Shown here: positions 32,216-41,373 of the stretch, one piece after another
Layout of the letters: every line of letters begins with the position of its first letter
How positions within the stretch are numbered: the first letter of the stretch is position 1
Source: Mycobacterium sp. 141
GTDB taxonomy: Bacteria > Actinomycetota > Actinomycetes > Mycobacteriales > Mycobacteriaceae
Length of the DNA stretch: 64,000 nucleotides
Assembly (NCBI RefSeq): GCF_000382405.1
Contig: NZ_KB908268.1
Coordinates: 1-64,000, forward strand
Direction: 5' to 3'
Translations under genes and position numbers: made by a program
The notes under the pieces: model-generated
The model's input: the letters and a program-made list of their open reading frames with translations, nothing else
The model's database searches: none
What the model was told of the DNA's origin: nothing

Positions 32216-32566
32216 TTACGCTTGACCGGCGCGGCCTGTGCCATCGCAGGGGTACCCATGGGGCGCAGCAACATTCGGCCCGGACGGTAGCGTTGGAATT
32301 TGTTCGAGACGGTGATGTAGGCGGCGCTTGGCATTCGCGAGGTCATAGCGTCCCTGCATGTCGATCCACATCTCCGCGGTGGTGCTGAAGTACCTGGACA
32401 GCATGAGCGCGGTTTCGACAGTCACCGACCGCTGACCGTGGACCAGCAGATTGATTCGCCGAGGCGATACGCCGAGAGCGCGCGCCAACTGGTTCTGGCT
32501 CACGCCACGAGGCGCCATGTAGTGCGATGCCAGCACAACACCGGGGTGTGGTGTTTCTACAGTCAT
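32216..32566 (-). CDS. HigA-like antitoxin (XRE family)
   Basis: The 116-residue product has a Cro/cI-type helix-turn-helix with the HigA pattern: HPGVVLASHYMAPRGVSQNQ, LARALGVSPRRINLLVHGQR and FSTTAEMWIDMQGRYDLANA. HigA antitoxins normally repress their own operon and neutralise a HigB RNase toxin. No HigB is found here. The gene overlaps the preceding 84-residue gene by four bases (ATGA) and is the third gene of an operon headed by a nucleotidyltransferase. Confidence 0.85.
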   Translation of the reverse strand: MTVETPHPGVVLASHYMAPRGVSQNQLARALGVSPRRINLLVHGQRSVTVETALMLSRYFSTTAEMWIDMQGRYDLANAKRRLHHRLEQIPTLPSGPNVAAPHGYPCDGTGRAGQA

Positions 32567-32817
32567 TGCGGTCCTTTCGAGACCCGGTCGAGAAGCCTGC
32601 GCATGAGGGCTGCCACTCCAACATCTCCGGCCAACTCGACAGCCTGAGTCAGATCCTTGGCCACTTCTCCGTGAGGGTCGGCAGTCACGGCAGCGACGAT
32701 GCGTTTCCAGTGCATGAGTGATCCGCGGTCGATCGCGGTAAGAATCCCTTCGACGCCCCACTGCTCAACGGGATCATCGGGAGTGACGTTCAGGTTGCGG
32801 AACTTGAGTTCAGGCAT
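32563..32817 (-). CDS. Small protein linking the nucleotidyltransferase and HigA-like genes
   Basis: The 84-residue product starts at ATG 32817 with PELKFRNLNVTPDDPVEQWG and is predicted to be mostly helical, including GDVGVAALMRRLLDRVSK. Proteins of this size and kind sit beside AbiEii-like nucleotidyltransferases and are often annotated as hypothetical or antitoxin-like. It starts 17 bases after the nucleotidyltransferase stop and overlaps the HigA-like start. Its role is inferred from layout only. Confidence 0.7.
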   Translation of the reverse strand: MPELKFRNLNVTPDDPVEQWGVEGILTAIDRGSLMHWKRIVAAVTADPHGEVAKDLTQAVELAGDVGVAALMRRLLDRVSKGPQ

Positions 32818-32833
32818 ATTCACTTTCCCTCTC

Positions 32834-33493
32834 TCACATCGCATCTGCGATTGCGCGGCACTGCTGTACGACGCGATCCCAGTCCGTCCATGGCGCACGA
32901 AGTCCCTTGTAACCCGGCAGCTGCATCGTCACACGAGAATCTTTCGGGCGCGGTTCGCTGAGTTGTCGGAGAACCTGTGAAGCCACACTGTCCGGTCCTG
33001 TGTTCACATCTGCATAGAAGGCATCGATGTTGCGCAATATAGTTGCAGCCCAATCAATTCCGAACTCCCCGGACAGTGCCGCCACGTCAAGGTAATCACG
33101 CACCTGATTGCGCCGAATGATAAGCCAGGCCTTGATACGTAATGCCTCTTCTGCCGTGGGCACACGGATCACCTGGCCTGACGGCAACGAGACGTCTTCC
33201 ACTTCAAGGGGAACCGTGCGGATCATCTGCCGGACACCGGCCTCTATTCCGCCGAGTTCACCGAGGATGACTTTCCCGGGTGTCGAGCGGTTGAACACCC
33301 ATTCGGGGTCGGATTCGAGCGCGTCCAATACTGCGCCGAATCGCTGTTCCAGATCACGCACAACGTGATCGTGGTCGTAGGAGTCGCGGTGCCGCGCGTG
33401 GTAAGCCGCCGCCGATCCGCCAACGAGTACGGCGTCGGGAACCAACCGCTGCAGTCGTGCGGCTGATTGCAGCACGGCGTCGAGCTCGGACAT
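32834..33493 (-). CDS. AbiEii-like nucleotidyltransferase (putative toxin)
   Basis: The 219-residue product shows the nucleotidyltransferase core, AVLVGGSAAAYHARHR followed by SYDHDHVV. The G-G motif and the metal-binding D-x-D occupy the positions seen in AbiEii/MenT-type proteins. These proteins are toxins of type IV or related systems; mycobacterial MenT members modify tRNA ends. A third acidic residue may lie in the KAWLIIRRNQVRDYLDVA segment, typical of the family. The ATG at 33493 lies 11 bases from a perfect inverted repeat, which suggests tight autoregulation. Confidence 0.82.
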   Translation of the reverse strand: MSELDAVLQSAARLQRLVPDAVLVGGSAAAYHARHRDSYDHDHVVRDLEQRFGAVLDALESDPEWVFNRSTPGKVILGELGGIEAGVRQMIRTVPLEVEDVSLPSGQVIRVPTAEEALRIKAWLIIRRNQVRDYLDVAALSGEFGIDWAATILRNIDAFYADVNTGPDSVASQVLRQLSEPRPKDSRVTMQLPGYKGLRAPWTDWDRVVQQCRAIADAM

Positions 33494-33503
33494 GAAAGAA
33501 CTG

Positions 33504-33518
33504 TAGCGCGAGGCGCTA
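33504..33518. promoter_or_regulatory. Inverted-repeat operator of the nucleotidyltransferase operon
   Basis: TAGCGC and GCGCTA flank a 3-base spacer, and the symmetry extends outward with one mismatch. On the minus strand a TATAGC -10-like hexamer overlaps the repeat, so a bound regulator would block transcription. The HigA-like protein is the obvious candidate. Confidence 0.55.
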
Positions 33519-33662
33519 TAGTTACTGGCGGACGCTGCAGCCCTCGGGGATCGCGGCGCTACCGCAACAGCATTCCGCAGGCTGTGTGGACTCGGCGGCC
33601 TCGCCCGTGCCGAGCGGGTGGCCATCACCGCAATCGGCGTACCGCGACGTACGGTGGTGGCC

Positions 33663-35447
33663 ATGTCGAAATCGAACCGACAACGCCGGGCAGCGAAACA
33701 CCGCCAGCACCGTCGAGGGCCCGATACGACACACCACGAGTCCGCCGAGCCGGACCTGCTCGACGACGTAAGGGCGGCGCTTGCCGATCCAGATCCGCTG
33801 CATCTGCTCAGCTTCGTCAGTTCGTTGCTGACCGCTATCGATCCTCGTAGCAACCGTGCACCGTTCGCCCGACCGGATGAGGCCACCGATCTACCGACCC
33901 GTGAAGAACTCGCCGCGATGTTCATCGACGTCGACACACCGGAGACCACCGCCCTGCTTGCCGCAATCGGCGCGCTGTCCGGCGACGACGTCCTGCGCGC
34001 CCGTATCCGGCGTGTACTGGCTACCCGGCCGGATACCGGACCGGACTGGCTTATCCGGTTAGCGGACACGTCGGCCTACCGGGCGGTGCGGATGGGCCAT
34101 GTCCTCGGCGACGGGGACAACATCATGCTCGGGGTACGACTGGCCGGCACCTACGAGCTGACATTCATCGTCTACGTCGACCACAACCTCGGAAGACTGG
34201 TCAAGGACGCCTACGTGGTGCCCGAATCCATCGCCGACATGATCGCCGAATATCGGAGCATCGCGGACGAACCGGAGATGGTCTGGGAGGAACTCAGTCT
34301 GGCCGACGCACGCGCGTGGCTCGACGACGCGATCGAAACCGCCGCGATCACCGTCCCGCCGATGGAGACGGAATCGTGGCCCGCCTGCCGCCCGCTGATC
34401 GAATGGATCACTCGGGGTCTGGCCGAAGGGGGGTCCGGTTACCAACGGCCGCAATGGGATTCCGGAGAACTCAGCACGCTGACGTCCCGCTTCTTCGCGT
34501 CACGGTGGGGCTGTGAGCTCGATGACGCCGATCATCGTGACTTGCTCGAATCTCTTCTGTGGTACGGCACCGACTATGGGCCGGGGGATCCGCTGCGCTG
34601 GAGCGCGGTGCAGGTCGAGATCCTGCTCGTGGACTGGTTACCTCGCAAGGTTGTCGCACCCGCCACATACTTGGCGAAGGCACCGGAGCTGCTTCGGGCG
34701 TTCGTGCGTTTCGCGCACGCCGAAGTCGGGTTGCGCACGGAACTGACAGACGAGACGTTGGCGGCGATCGATGCTTGTGCCCCGCACTATCAGACGGTGA
34801 TCCGCTCACCCAGGCCGCAGGGGCCGGAGGCGTTGCTCGATGCGCTCGGCGTCGGCGCGGACGGGTTTGCCCTGTCGGGGTTCGATGAGCCGTATAGCTT
34901 TGAGGAGTCGATGCTGGATTACCTGGCGCACGACGTTGGTGGCCACGAACAACTGGACCACCTTGATGCCGCGCCGCTGGCCGACGAACCGTTTCAGTGG
35001 TCGGGTATCGCCGACGACGTGACCGCCCGGGTAGCCGAGGTTCTCGCGCTGACCGACGGGTGCTGTGATGAGCTGCTTGACGTCGAGTATCGCACCGTGT
35101 CCCGACGGTTGCTTGCCCGCGTCGCGTCCGGGGATCCCGCGGTGTTCAGGCGTAAGGCGCGCGTGGAAACGGCGGCCGCGGCCGTGGTGTGGATTGCGGG
35201 CAAGGCGAACGGTCTGTTCGAGTCACTGCCCGGTCGTCGTCTCCAGGTCAGCGACCTCACAGCCTATTTCGGCATCGGGCAGAGCAGCGTCTCCGGGCGC
35301 GCGGCCACCATGTTGCGAGCCGGTGGCTTTCGCGACGACACCTACGCCGTGCGACTCGGCTCGCCCGACTACCTGATCGCGGACCGGCGGCAGTGGCTCA
35401 TCGGACAGCGCGACCGCTTCCAGCAGCTGACGGATTCGGGCGACTGA
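33663..35447 (+). CDS. Large hypothetical protein (possible DUF6398-like region)
   Basis: The 594-residue product starts at ATG 33663 with a basic N-terminus (MSKSNRQRRAAKHRQHRR) and has no membrane helix. A middle region with ELLRAFVRFAHAEVGLRTEL and LTDETLAAIDA resembles the DUF6398 pattern. The end contains a possible HTH (FGIGQSSVSGRAATMLRAGG). The next gene starts 5 bases after its stop, so the two form an operon. A truncated paralogue lies at 36799-37692. The function is unknown; the basic tail and HTH suggest nucleic acid binding. Confidence 0.7.
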   Translation: MSKSNRQRRAAKHRQHRRGPDTTHHESAEPDLLDDVRAALADPDPLHLLSFVSSLLTAIDPRSNRAPFARPDEATDLPTREELAAMFIDVDTPETTALLAAIGALSGDDVLRARIRRVLATRPDTGPDWLIRLADTSAYRAVRMGHVLGDGDNIMLGVRLAGTYELTFIVYVDHNLGRLVKDAYVVPESIADMIAEYRSIADEPEMVWEELSLADARAWLDDAIETAAITVPPMETESWPACRPLIEWITRGLAEGGSGYQRPQWDSGELSTLTSRFFASRWGCELDDADHRDLLESLLWYGTDYGPGDPLRWSAVQVEILLVDWLPRKVVAPATYLAKAPELLRAFVRFAHAEVGLRTELTDETLAAIDACAPHYQTVIRSPRPQGPEALLDALGVGADGFALSGFDEPYSFEESMLDYLAHDVGGHEQLDHLDAAPLADEPFQWSGIADDVTARVAEVLALTDGCCDELLDVEYRTVSRRLLARVASGDPAVFRRKARVETAAAAVVWIAGKANGLFESLPGRRLQVSDLTAYFGIGQSSVSGRAATMLRAGGFRDDTYAVRLGSPDYLIADRRQWLIGQRDRFQQLTDSGD

Positions 35448-35451
35448 CGTA

Positions 35452-36304
35452 ATGACCGCCAAGCGTATGAATCGCGAACAGTTCTTCGGTGTGGTGGGCG
35501 GACTCGATGAGGACCGGTTGCGGAAAGCGTTGTGGAATCTCTACTGGCGGGGTACGGCGAACATGCGTGAACGTATCGAGGCCGAGCTCGCGGGCGACGG
35601 TGGCGCCCGCTCGGCCTGTCCCAAGACGGAGCTGCCCGACCCGGTGACGGTGCGGGACGAGGTCGCCGACTTCGTGGCGTTGGCGCGATCGGGTGCGTAT
35701 CTGGCGGGGGACCGAAGCGTGACGCCGCGTGAGCGGACACGCTGGCGATTCACCTTCAAGCGGTTGGCCGCCGAGGCTCAAGACGCGCTGCGAGCTGACG
35801 ATGGCCGGTCGGCGGCGACCGCGCTGGAGCAACTGATCGACCTCGCGTGCGAAGCCCGTGACACCTACTACTTCCGGTCCGAGGATCCGGTGGCCGCGGC
35901 AGGTTTCGTCGTATCCGATGCAGTGGCGGCGTTGTGGGCCGCGACGTGGGAACGGCACGGGTTCCAGACATTTGCCGAAATGGCGGCGCCACAGCTGATT
36001 CGATGGGAATCCCGGCATGGTTGGACCCGGTATGGCGATGGCACGGTGAGCACGAAAGAGACCACACTCGCCGTCGTGCTCGCTCGTGGAAAACTTGGCC
36101 GACGACGACCCACTACTCGACAACATCGTGGGCCACGCCTCCTTGGCGGGTGCGGAGCAAGTGTTTTTGTCTGCCCGACTCGCGCATCGACGCGGCAACC
36201 TCAATATCGCGCGTGACCTCGTGAAGCGGTGTTTGCAAAAGTCGCCTGGTCATCCGGGCTTCCGAGAATTCGCAGCCGAGATCGGCGCAACGACTCAGTC
36301 CTGA
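35452..36304 (+). pseudogene. Hypothetical protein gene interrupted by a frameshift
   Basis: The first frame from ATG 35452 encodes about 210 good codons up to TTLAVVLARG. The coding signal then moves to the +1 frame at about 36085 and continues with VENLADDDPLLDNIVGHASL, and AGAEQVFLSARLAHRRGNLN to the stop at 36304. Together they would make a product of about 284 residues whose end looks like a TPR-type helical repeat. It is either a recently broken gene or a sequencing error. It follows the 594-residue gene with a 4-base gap. Confidence 0.65.
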
Positions 36305-36339
36305 CGCGTGACCAAACAGCTCACTGATTTACCGACGCA

Positions 36340-36462
36340 CGCCCCGAAATCTTCTGTGTCCGTTTGTACATCCACAGGACGACGACCACGAACGCGATAA
36401 TCCCGATGGTCTCGGCGAGGTTGCCGGTGCTGCCGGAGAAAATCGAGAACGGGTCGTCGCTG
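36340..36462. repeat. Duplicate of the 3' end of the OPT transporter gene
   Basis: This 123-base stretch matches 38681-38803 with four mismatches. The second location is the end of the OPT transporter gene (minus strand), encoding the last transmembrane segment. The copy here has no gene attached and lies between two unrelated relics, so it marks a segmental duplication or gene-conversion endpoint. Confidence 0.92.
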
Positions 36463-36469
36463 CGCGTAG

Positions 36470-36780
36470 GACTTGGCTCACGCGGAACAACTGGCTACCG
36501 GCAGGTTCACTGCCAGCGTGCTCCTGGTCCAGCTGCTGATGAGCGATGGCGATATGGAGGCCGCGTGGCAGGCTGCTGACCGTTACGGTCCGGGCTGGGC
36601 CTGGAAGGAATTGGCCGTCCGAGGCGTCGACGCTCCACCTGTCAAGCTGTGGACCTGTACAGACCCAGCTGGAGAAGGATCTGCGATACCCCGACTCGGC
36701 GATCTATCCGGACGTCGCCGAGCGGCTGGCGAATGTGGCGAAACCTGACCCGCTCGGCAACGAGACGTATCGGGACAGCG
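36470..36780 (+). pseudogene. Fragment of a helical-repeat hypothetical protein
   Basis: One frame encodes LAHAEQLATGRFTASVLLVQ, then LLMSDGDMEAAWQAADRYGP and GWAWKELAVRGVDA. The next frame continues with TQLEKDLRYPDSAIYPDVAE. The two together look like the middle of a long protein with helical repeats, broken by a frameshift near 36655. No start codon with a ribosome binding site is seen. It is a decayed relic of unknown function. Confidence 0.6.
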
Positions 36781-36798
36781 TTTTGGGCGCCCTGATCG

Positions 36799-37692
36799 AT
36801 GTGCCGAATCGCCGAACTTCTCGACGATGATCCGGCGGCACAACTGCGATGTCGTGAAGAGCTGGCCGGACGCGACGAACACCTGCCGCGGTGGATCGCC
36901 GCCCTACCGCAGGTCGACGTGGACCGGGCGGTGCGCAGAAGCGACGTGCTCGGCGATGCCGACGAAATCGTGCTCGGTATGCGCATCGATGGTCAGCATG
37001 AGCTGACGATCGCGGTCTGGATTGACCACACCATGCTGTCGGGCATCGCCGACGCAGGCGTTATGCCGAATCCGATCGACAAGGCCATTGTCCGCGTGGC
37101 CGAACTGAGCACCGATGCCGATGTCGTCGAAATGAGCCTCGCCGATGCCCGCGCGTGGCTCGAAGATGCGCTCACCAAGCCAACATTCGCACAAGAGACG
37201 GCGGGCTGGCCGCTGTACCGGGCACTGGTCGGGTGGTTGGCCCGTCGGCTTCCTGAAGGCGGTGAGCACCGCTGGCAGGCCATGGACTGGCCCGAGATCG
37301 AGGAGCTGTGCGACAGGTTCTTCGCCACGGATTCCGCCACGCCGTTCACCGACTCGGGCCATCGGGAGCTGCTGCTGGAGCTCCTCGACGACGAGCGGGA
37401 TCCGTTGCGGTGGAGCGCGACGCGGGTCGAACAGGCTGTCGGTACCGTGCATCACTACTACAGCATTCCCTTGGAGGTTGCGCTGGACGCACCGGACCTG
37501 CTGCGTGCGTTCATCCCATTCGCTCACGCGCAGAGCGGAATTCGCGATGAGCTGACGTCGCGAGCGCTCGCGGTGATCGACACACTGAGATCGAGTTACA
37601 AGCGCGAGGTCCTGAAGGAGGCGGAGTACTGGGTTACCTCGATGCCGGCTAGTGACGATACGAGGCGAACACGTGCAATCTCACGGATGTAG
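36799..37692 (+). pseudogene. Truncated paralogue of the 594-residue hypothetical protein
   Basis: The 297-residue frame aligns with the middle of the protein at 33663: RRSDVLGDADEIVLGMRIDG parallels RMGHVLGDGDNIMLGVRLAG, SLADARAWLEDALTK parallels SLADARAWLDDAIET, and DLLRAFIPFAHAQSG parallels ELLRAFVRFAHAEVG. About 110 N-terminal and 200 C-terminal residues are missing. The last 12 bases overlap the convergent DUF1906 gene. It is probably a non-functional duplicate. Confidence 0.75.
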
Positions 37693-38451
37693 GTTCCACT
37701 GCCCACAATCCTGGGCCAGGACATCGTTGACGTCGACTGAGAGTCCGCCGACCGCCGGGCCTGGATTCGATGCGGTGCTCACCACACGCTGGTAGAGAAC
37801 TGCGGCAGGGTATATCTGCCCGCCGGACCAGGAGCGCGTCTGCCACGCCCACACGTGGCCGGGCGTGCTCGACCTCCCGATGACACCGTCGGCTGCGGCC
37901 CATTGGCACGGGTTGACCCCGGCATAGATGCCGGTGCGTTGCGGTCCGAGCACCGAGTTGATTCCACGAAACCACGGCAGTGCGACGGTGTTCCAGGTGT
38001 TGCGGTCGATGTCCTCGTCGACGCTGAAGAAGATCGGCGCACTCCGGCCGCCACCTGCGGCGGTATGCAGCTGCCAGGCGGTGCGGGCGTCGGCGACGCC
38101 ACCGGCATACCCGCGCCTGAAGTCCGACGGTGCCGTGCCGCCCGGCTTGCCGTATTGGTAGTTGCTGACGATCACCAGCCCGGCGGCGGTCAGCGACTGG
38201 GCGTACGGAAGGGTGATCGGCTTGGCGCCGAAGGATGACCCAGGACGCGATGTCGAGACGTAGTTGATCACTCCGGAGTGGCCGGCGGCCCGGATATCCC
38301 GGGCCGGAATCTGGCGCGCGGCGAAGTCGATCAGCGTGGGCGCAGCGGCGGACGCTGTGGGTGTGCCGGCACATGCTGATGCTCCACTCAGGCCGACCAA
38401 CGCCGAGGCCGCGGTGGCATAGCGCAGCACGTCACGCCGGGAAACCTGCAC
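37681..38451 (-). CDS. Tat-exported DUF1906 glycoside hydrolase-like protein (Rv2525c type)
   Basis: The 256-residue product has a twin-arginine signal peptide (QVSRRDVLRYATAASALVGL) followed by a DUF1906 domain: TLIDFAARQIPARDIRAAGH, NYVSTSRPG, VIVSNYQYGKPGG, APIFFSVDED and TGIYAGVNPCQW. It closely parallels M. tuberculosis Rv2525c, a Tat substrate with a glycoside hydrolase-like TIM barrel. The acidic residues in SVDED would be at the active centre. It is exported to the cell wall. The ligand or substrate is not established. Confidence 0.85.
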   Translation of the reverse strand: MQVSRRDVLRYATAASALVGLSGASACAGTPTASAAAPTLIDFAARQIPARDIRAAGHSGVINYVSTSRPGSSFGAKPITLPYAQSLTAAGLVIVSNYQYGKPGGTAPSDFRRGYAGGVADARTAWQLHTAAGGGRSAPIFFSVDEDIDRNTWNTVALPWFRGINSVLGPQRTGIYAGVNPCQWAAADGVIGRSSTPGHVWAWQTRSWSGGQIYPAAVLYQRVVSTASNPGPAVGGLSVDVNDVLAQDCGQWNLHP

Positions 38452-38658
38452 CGTTCAACGGTAACAAAGTGACTGTTGAGACTGTTGCAGCCTCGCGAGT
38501 CGACTTCGATTCAATATCAGACCGTTATGCCACCGGTGTCCGTCCCGACCCCGTCACCGCAGACTTTTCGCTTCTCCGCGACGCCGTGACACGGCTGGTC
38601 CGCGCGCCAAAGCTCCAGGTCAGCGACGTGGCACCGGCAGTGTGGTGTGGCGGACGCG

Positions 38659-40644
38659 TCAGCTGTCGACCTTCACATCACGCCCCGAAATCTTCTGTGT
38701 CCGTTTGTACATCCACAGGACGACGACCACGAACGCGATAATCCCGATGGTCTCGGCGAGGTTGCCGGTGTTGCCGGAGAAGATCGAGAAGGGGTCTTCG
38801 CTGCCGGTGCCGGCGACGAACCCGGCGAAGACGACGCCGTAAAGGCTTTCGCCGACAATCATGCCGGTGGCCAGCAGTACCCCGAGGCGCTTCTTGCGTT
38901 CGATATTTCCGCCGGTGCGGTCGGCCCAGCGGTTGTAGAACAACCCCAGTACGGCACCCAACGGGATGATCAGCGTCAGGCTCATCGGCAGGTACATGCC
39001 CATCCCGACAGCGAGCGGAGGCAGGGCGAATCGTGATGTGCGGTTGAGGATCTCGTCGATGACGATCACCGCGACGCCGATCGCGGCGCCGAGTCCGACC
39101 AACGACCAGTTCAGGTTCCCGCCGAACACCCCTTTGGTGAGCGATGAGATCAGCGCTGCTTGTGGCGCGGCCAGGGCGTTGTCGCCGGCTCCGGGCGCAC
39201 CGAGAAAGCCGAACGCGCGCTGCATCAGGTCGAGCACCGGCGGAATGATCGCTGAGCCGAACAGCACGCCAATCACCAACGCCACCTGCTGTTTCCACGG
39301 GGTGGCCCCGACCAGCTGGCCGGTCTTGAGGTCTTGCAGGTTGTCGTTGGAGATGGTGGCCACACCGAACGTGACGGCCGTGACGAACAGCGTGAAGGCG
39401 ACCAGCGCGGTGGACTGGCTGTCGCTGGTGTGGCCGAACACCAGCTTGATCACCAGTGCGGCGATGAGCACGGTGAGGATGCCGACACCGGAGATCGGGC
39501 TGTTCGACGAGCCGATCAGGCCGGCCATGTACCCGCACACCGCGGCGATCACCAGGCCGATGAGGAAGACGAACACCACGCTCGCCACGATGATCCCAGC
39601 CGCACTGCCTTGCAACGCGGTGCCGCGGGTGAATTCCCACAGCAGCAGGGCGATCGGCAGCAGCATCACGATGACGGTGCCGATCACGATGGGGAAGGGG
39701 ATGTCGCGTTCGGTGATGTCGACGAGCTGGCCCTGACGCCGGTTGCGTGAGGAGGCCAGCGCGTCGGTGATGCCTTTGATGATGGGGCGCAGGATCTTCA
39801 GCAGCGTCCATACCGCGGCCACCGCGATCGCTCCAGCCCCGATGAATCGCACGTCGTGCACGAACGCTCCATCGATGACGTCGGCCAGCGGTTCACCTGT
39901 CCCGAACCCTCCGCTGGTGCGGATCGGCAGCATGATTCCGAATGAGATAACCAGCCCGACGAGCATCGCCACCCCGACGGTCATCCCGACCAGATGTCCC
40001 ACACCGATCAACGCCAGCGACAGACTGGCGCCGAACATCGAGCCGCCGGAGCCGACGCGGAAGTAGGCGGCCACCGAATTGGACAGCACCTTGAGGTTGG
40101 CCAGCAGCCCGAACGCGGCCGAGACCACCGAGCCGAACGTGATGACCCGCATACCCATACGGTTGTCTTCGGCGCCGCCGCTGCTGTCACCGACCTTGAG
40201 CACTTCGGCGGCGGCGAGCCCCTCGGGATAGGGCAGATCCGAGCCGGTGACCAGGGCGCGACGCAGTGGAATGGAGTACATCACGCCGAGGATGCCGCCG
40301 ACCGCGCACACGGCCGCGGTGATCCAGTAGGGGAATCCGGTCCACCAGCCGATCATGATGAGCCCGGGCAGCACGAAGATGATCGCCGAGAGCGTGCCCG
40401 CCGCCGACGCGACGGTCTGCACGATGTTGTTCTCCACGATGGAGTGATTGGCGAAATTACGCAGGATTGCCATCGAGATCACCGCGGCCGGGATGGCGGT
40501 GGCGAACGTCAGGCCAACCTTGAGGCCGAGGTAGACATTGGCGGCGGTGAATACCAGGGTGATCGCTCCGCCGAGCAGAATCCCGCGGACAGTCAGTTCA
40601 CGCAATGTCGGTGTGGTGGGGGTGACCGGGCTTGCGGTGGACAA
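38659..40644 (-). CDS. OPT-family oligopeptide transporter
   Basis: The product of about 660 residues is a polytopic membrane protein with around 14-16 helices. OPT-typical segments include AIPAAVISMAILRNF, NIVQTVASAAGTLSAIIFVL and SDLPYPEGLAAAEVLKVG. OPT proteins import oligopeptides or metal chelates by proton coupling. The start is taken as TTG 40644 because AAAGGA lies 7 bases upstream; the frame is open to a GTG at 40671. The last 123 bases are duplicated at 36340-36462. Confidence 0.9.
   Translation of the reverse strand: MSTASPVTPTTPTLRELTVRGILLGGAITLVFTAANVYLGLKVGLTFATAIPAAVISMAILRNFANHSIVENNIVQTVASAAGTLSAIIFVLPGLIMIGWWTGFPYWITAAVCAVGGILGVMYSIPLRRALVTGSDLPYPEGLAAAEVLKVGDSSGGAEDNRMGMRVITFGSVVSAAFGLLANLKVLSNSVAAYFRVGSGGSMFGASLSLALIGVGHLVGMTVGVAMLVGLVISFGIMLPIRTSGGFGTGEPLADVIDGAFVHDVRFIGAGAIAVAAVWTLLKILRPIIKGITDALASSRNRRQGQLVDITERDIPFPIVIGTVIVMLLPIALLLWEFTRGTALQGSAAGIIVASVVFVFLIGLVIAAVCGYMAGLIGSSNSPISGVGILTVLIAALVIKLVFGHTSDSQSTALVAFTLFVTAVTFGVATISNDNLQDLKTGQLVGATPWKQQVALVIGVLFGSAIIPPVLDLMQRAFGFLGAPGAGDNALAAPQAALISSLTKGVFGGNLNWSLVGLGAAIGVAVIVIDEILNRTSRFALPPLAVGMGMYLPMSLTLIIPLGAVLGLFYNRWADRTGGNIERKKRLGVLLATGMIVGESLYGVVFAGFVAGTGSEDPFSIFSGNTGNLAETIGIIAFVVVVLWMYKRTQKISGRDVKVDS
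38681..38803. repeat. Parental copy of the 123-base duplication
   Basis: This is the 3' end of the OPT gene that recurs at 36340-36462 with four differences. Confidence 0.9.
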
Positions 40645-41051
40645 CTCGGCATCCTTTCGGTTGCAGCGCACAGGACGACGCGGCTCGCACGGCGACCCGC
40701 TGATCCACGTTAGGCGCTATATAGCGGTATCGCGGCGGGATCGGGACACGGGCATGACACGATCAGGCATCGCCCGTCCTCGGCCGCTCACCGTGAGAAG
40801 TGAGGGTGCAGTCTGCCAGGTTACGAATGTCTGGATCGCGGAGAGGGCCCAGGCGTCTGCACCCAGAGCGGTTCATCGCTCTCCTTGCCCGAGAGGGTGT
40901 TTCGATAGTCGACGTTCTTCGATGCCCGTGCAGGGGATTGCCGGCGCGGGTTTATGAATCGCCCCGCCCGGTTACCCCGGTATCTCGGTCGTGTTCAAGA
41001 CGCGGACGAGATCGGCAGCTCTGCTGACCGCACGAATCTGTCCATACCCCA
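40645..41051. other. Intergenic region upstream of the OPT gene
   Basis: About 400 bases hold no convincing gene. They should contain the OPT promoter. A perfect 12-base palindrome at 40715-40726 is listed separately. Confidence 0.5.
40715..40726. promoter_or_regulatory. Perfect palindrome upstream of the OPT gene
   Basis: CGCTATATAGCG is a perfect 12-base palindrome lying 71 bases upstream of the OPT start at 40644. It contains TATATA-like sequence and could be a promoter element or a repressor site. No regulator is assigned. Confidence 0.35.
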
Positions 41052-41333
41052 ATGAAAGTGAGCGAGTCAACGATGACTTTCGATTCTGCACACGTCACAC
41101 TCCTGCTCGCCGGTACTGCGACTGCGGTAGCAGTTGCCCTGGCACCAGGCGCGGCCGCCGACGAGCCCAACCAGTGTCAGAGCGGCGGGACTCCCGGAGA
41201 CGCAGCCGGCCCATCGACCTGTGAGGTGACGCCGCCAGCCGTTACCAGTACCCCGGAATCCGTGCCCGCGCCAGGCGCCCAGAACGGGCCCTACGGGCCG
41301 GCGGGAGGCCAACCGCCCGTCGGGGGACACTAG
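41052..41333 (+). CDS. Small secreted Pro/Gly-rich protein
   Basis: The 93-residue product has a signal peptide (VTLLLAGTATAVAVALAPGA) with a cleavage site at AAA-DEP. The mature part of about 55 residues contains two Cys (NQCQSG and STCEVT) and a Pro/Gly-rich tail ending QPPVGGH. The two Cys could form a disulfide. The ATG at 41073 is an alternative start. The hairpin at 41374 probably ends the transcript. The function is unknown. Confidence 0.65.
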   Translation: MKVSESTMTFDSAHVTLLLAGTATAVAVALAPGAAADEPNQCQSGGTPGDAAGPSTCEVTPPAVTSTPESVPAPGAQNGPYGPAGGQPPVGGH

Positions 41334-41373
41334 TAATCGGCTTTCGCCGCCTTCGGTTTGCCGCGGGTGCGTT

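Noticed and set aside
32216..32566. A HigBA toxin-antitoxin pair
   Set aside because: Only the HigA-like protein is present; no HigB-type RelE-fold toxin is encoded on either side.
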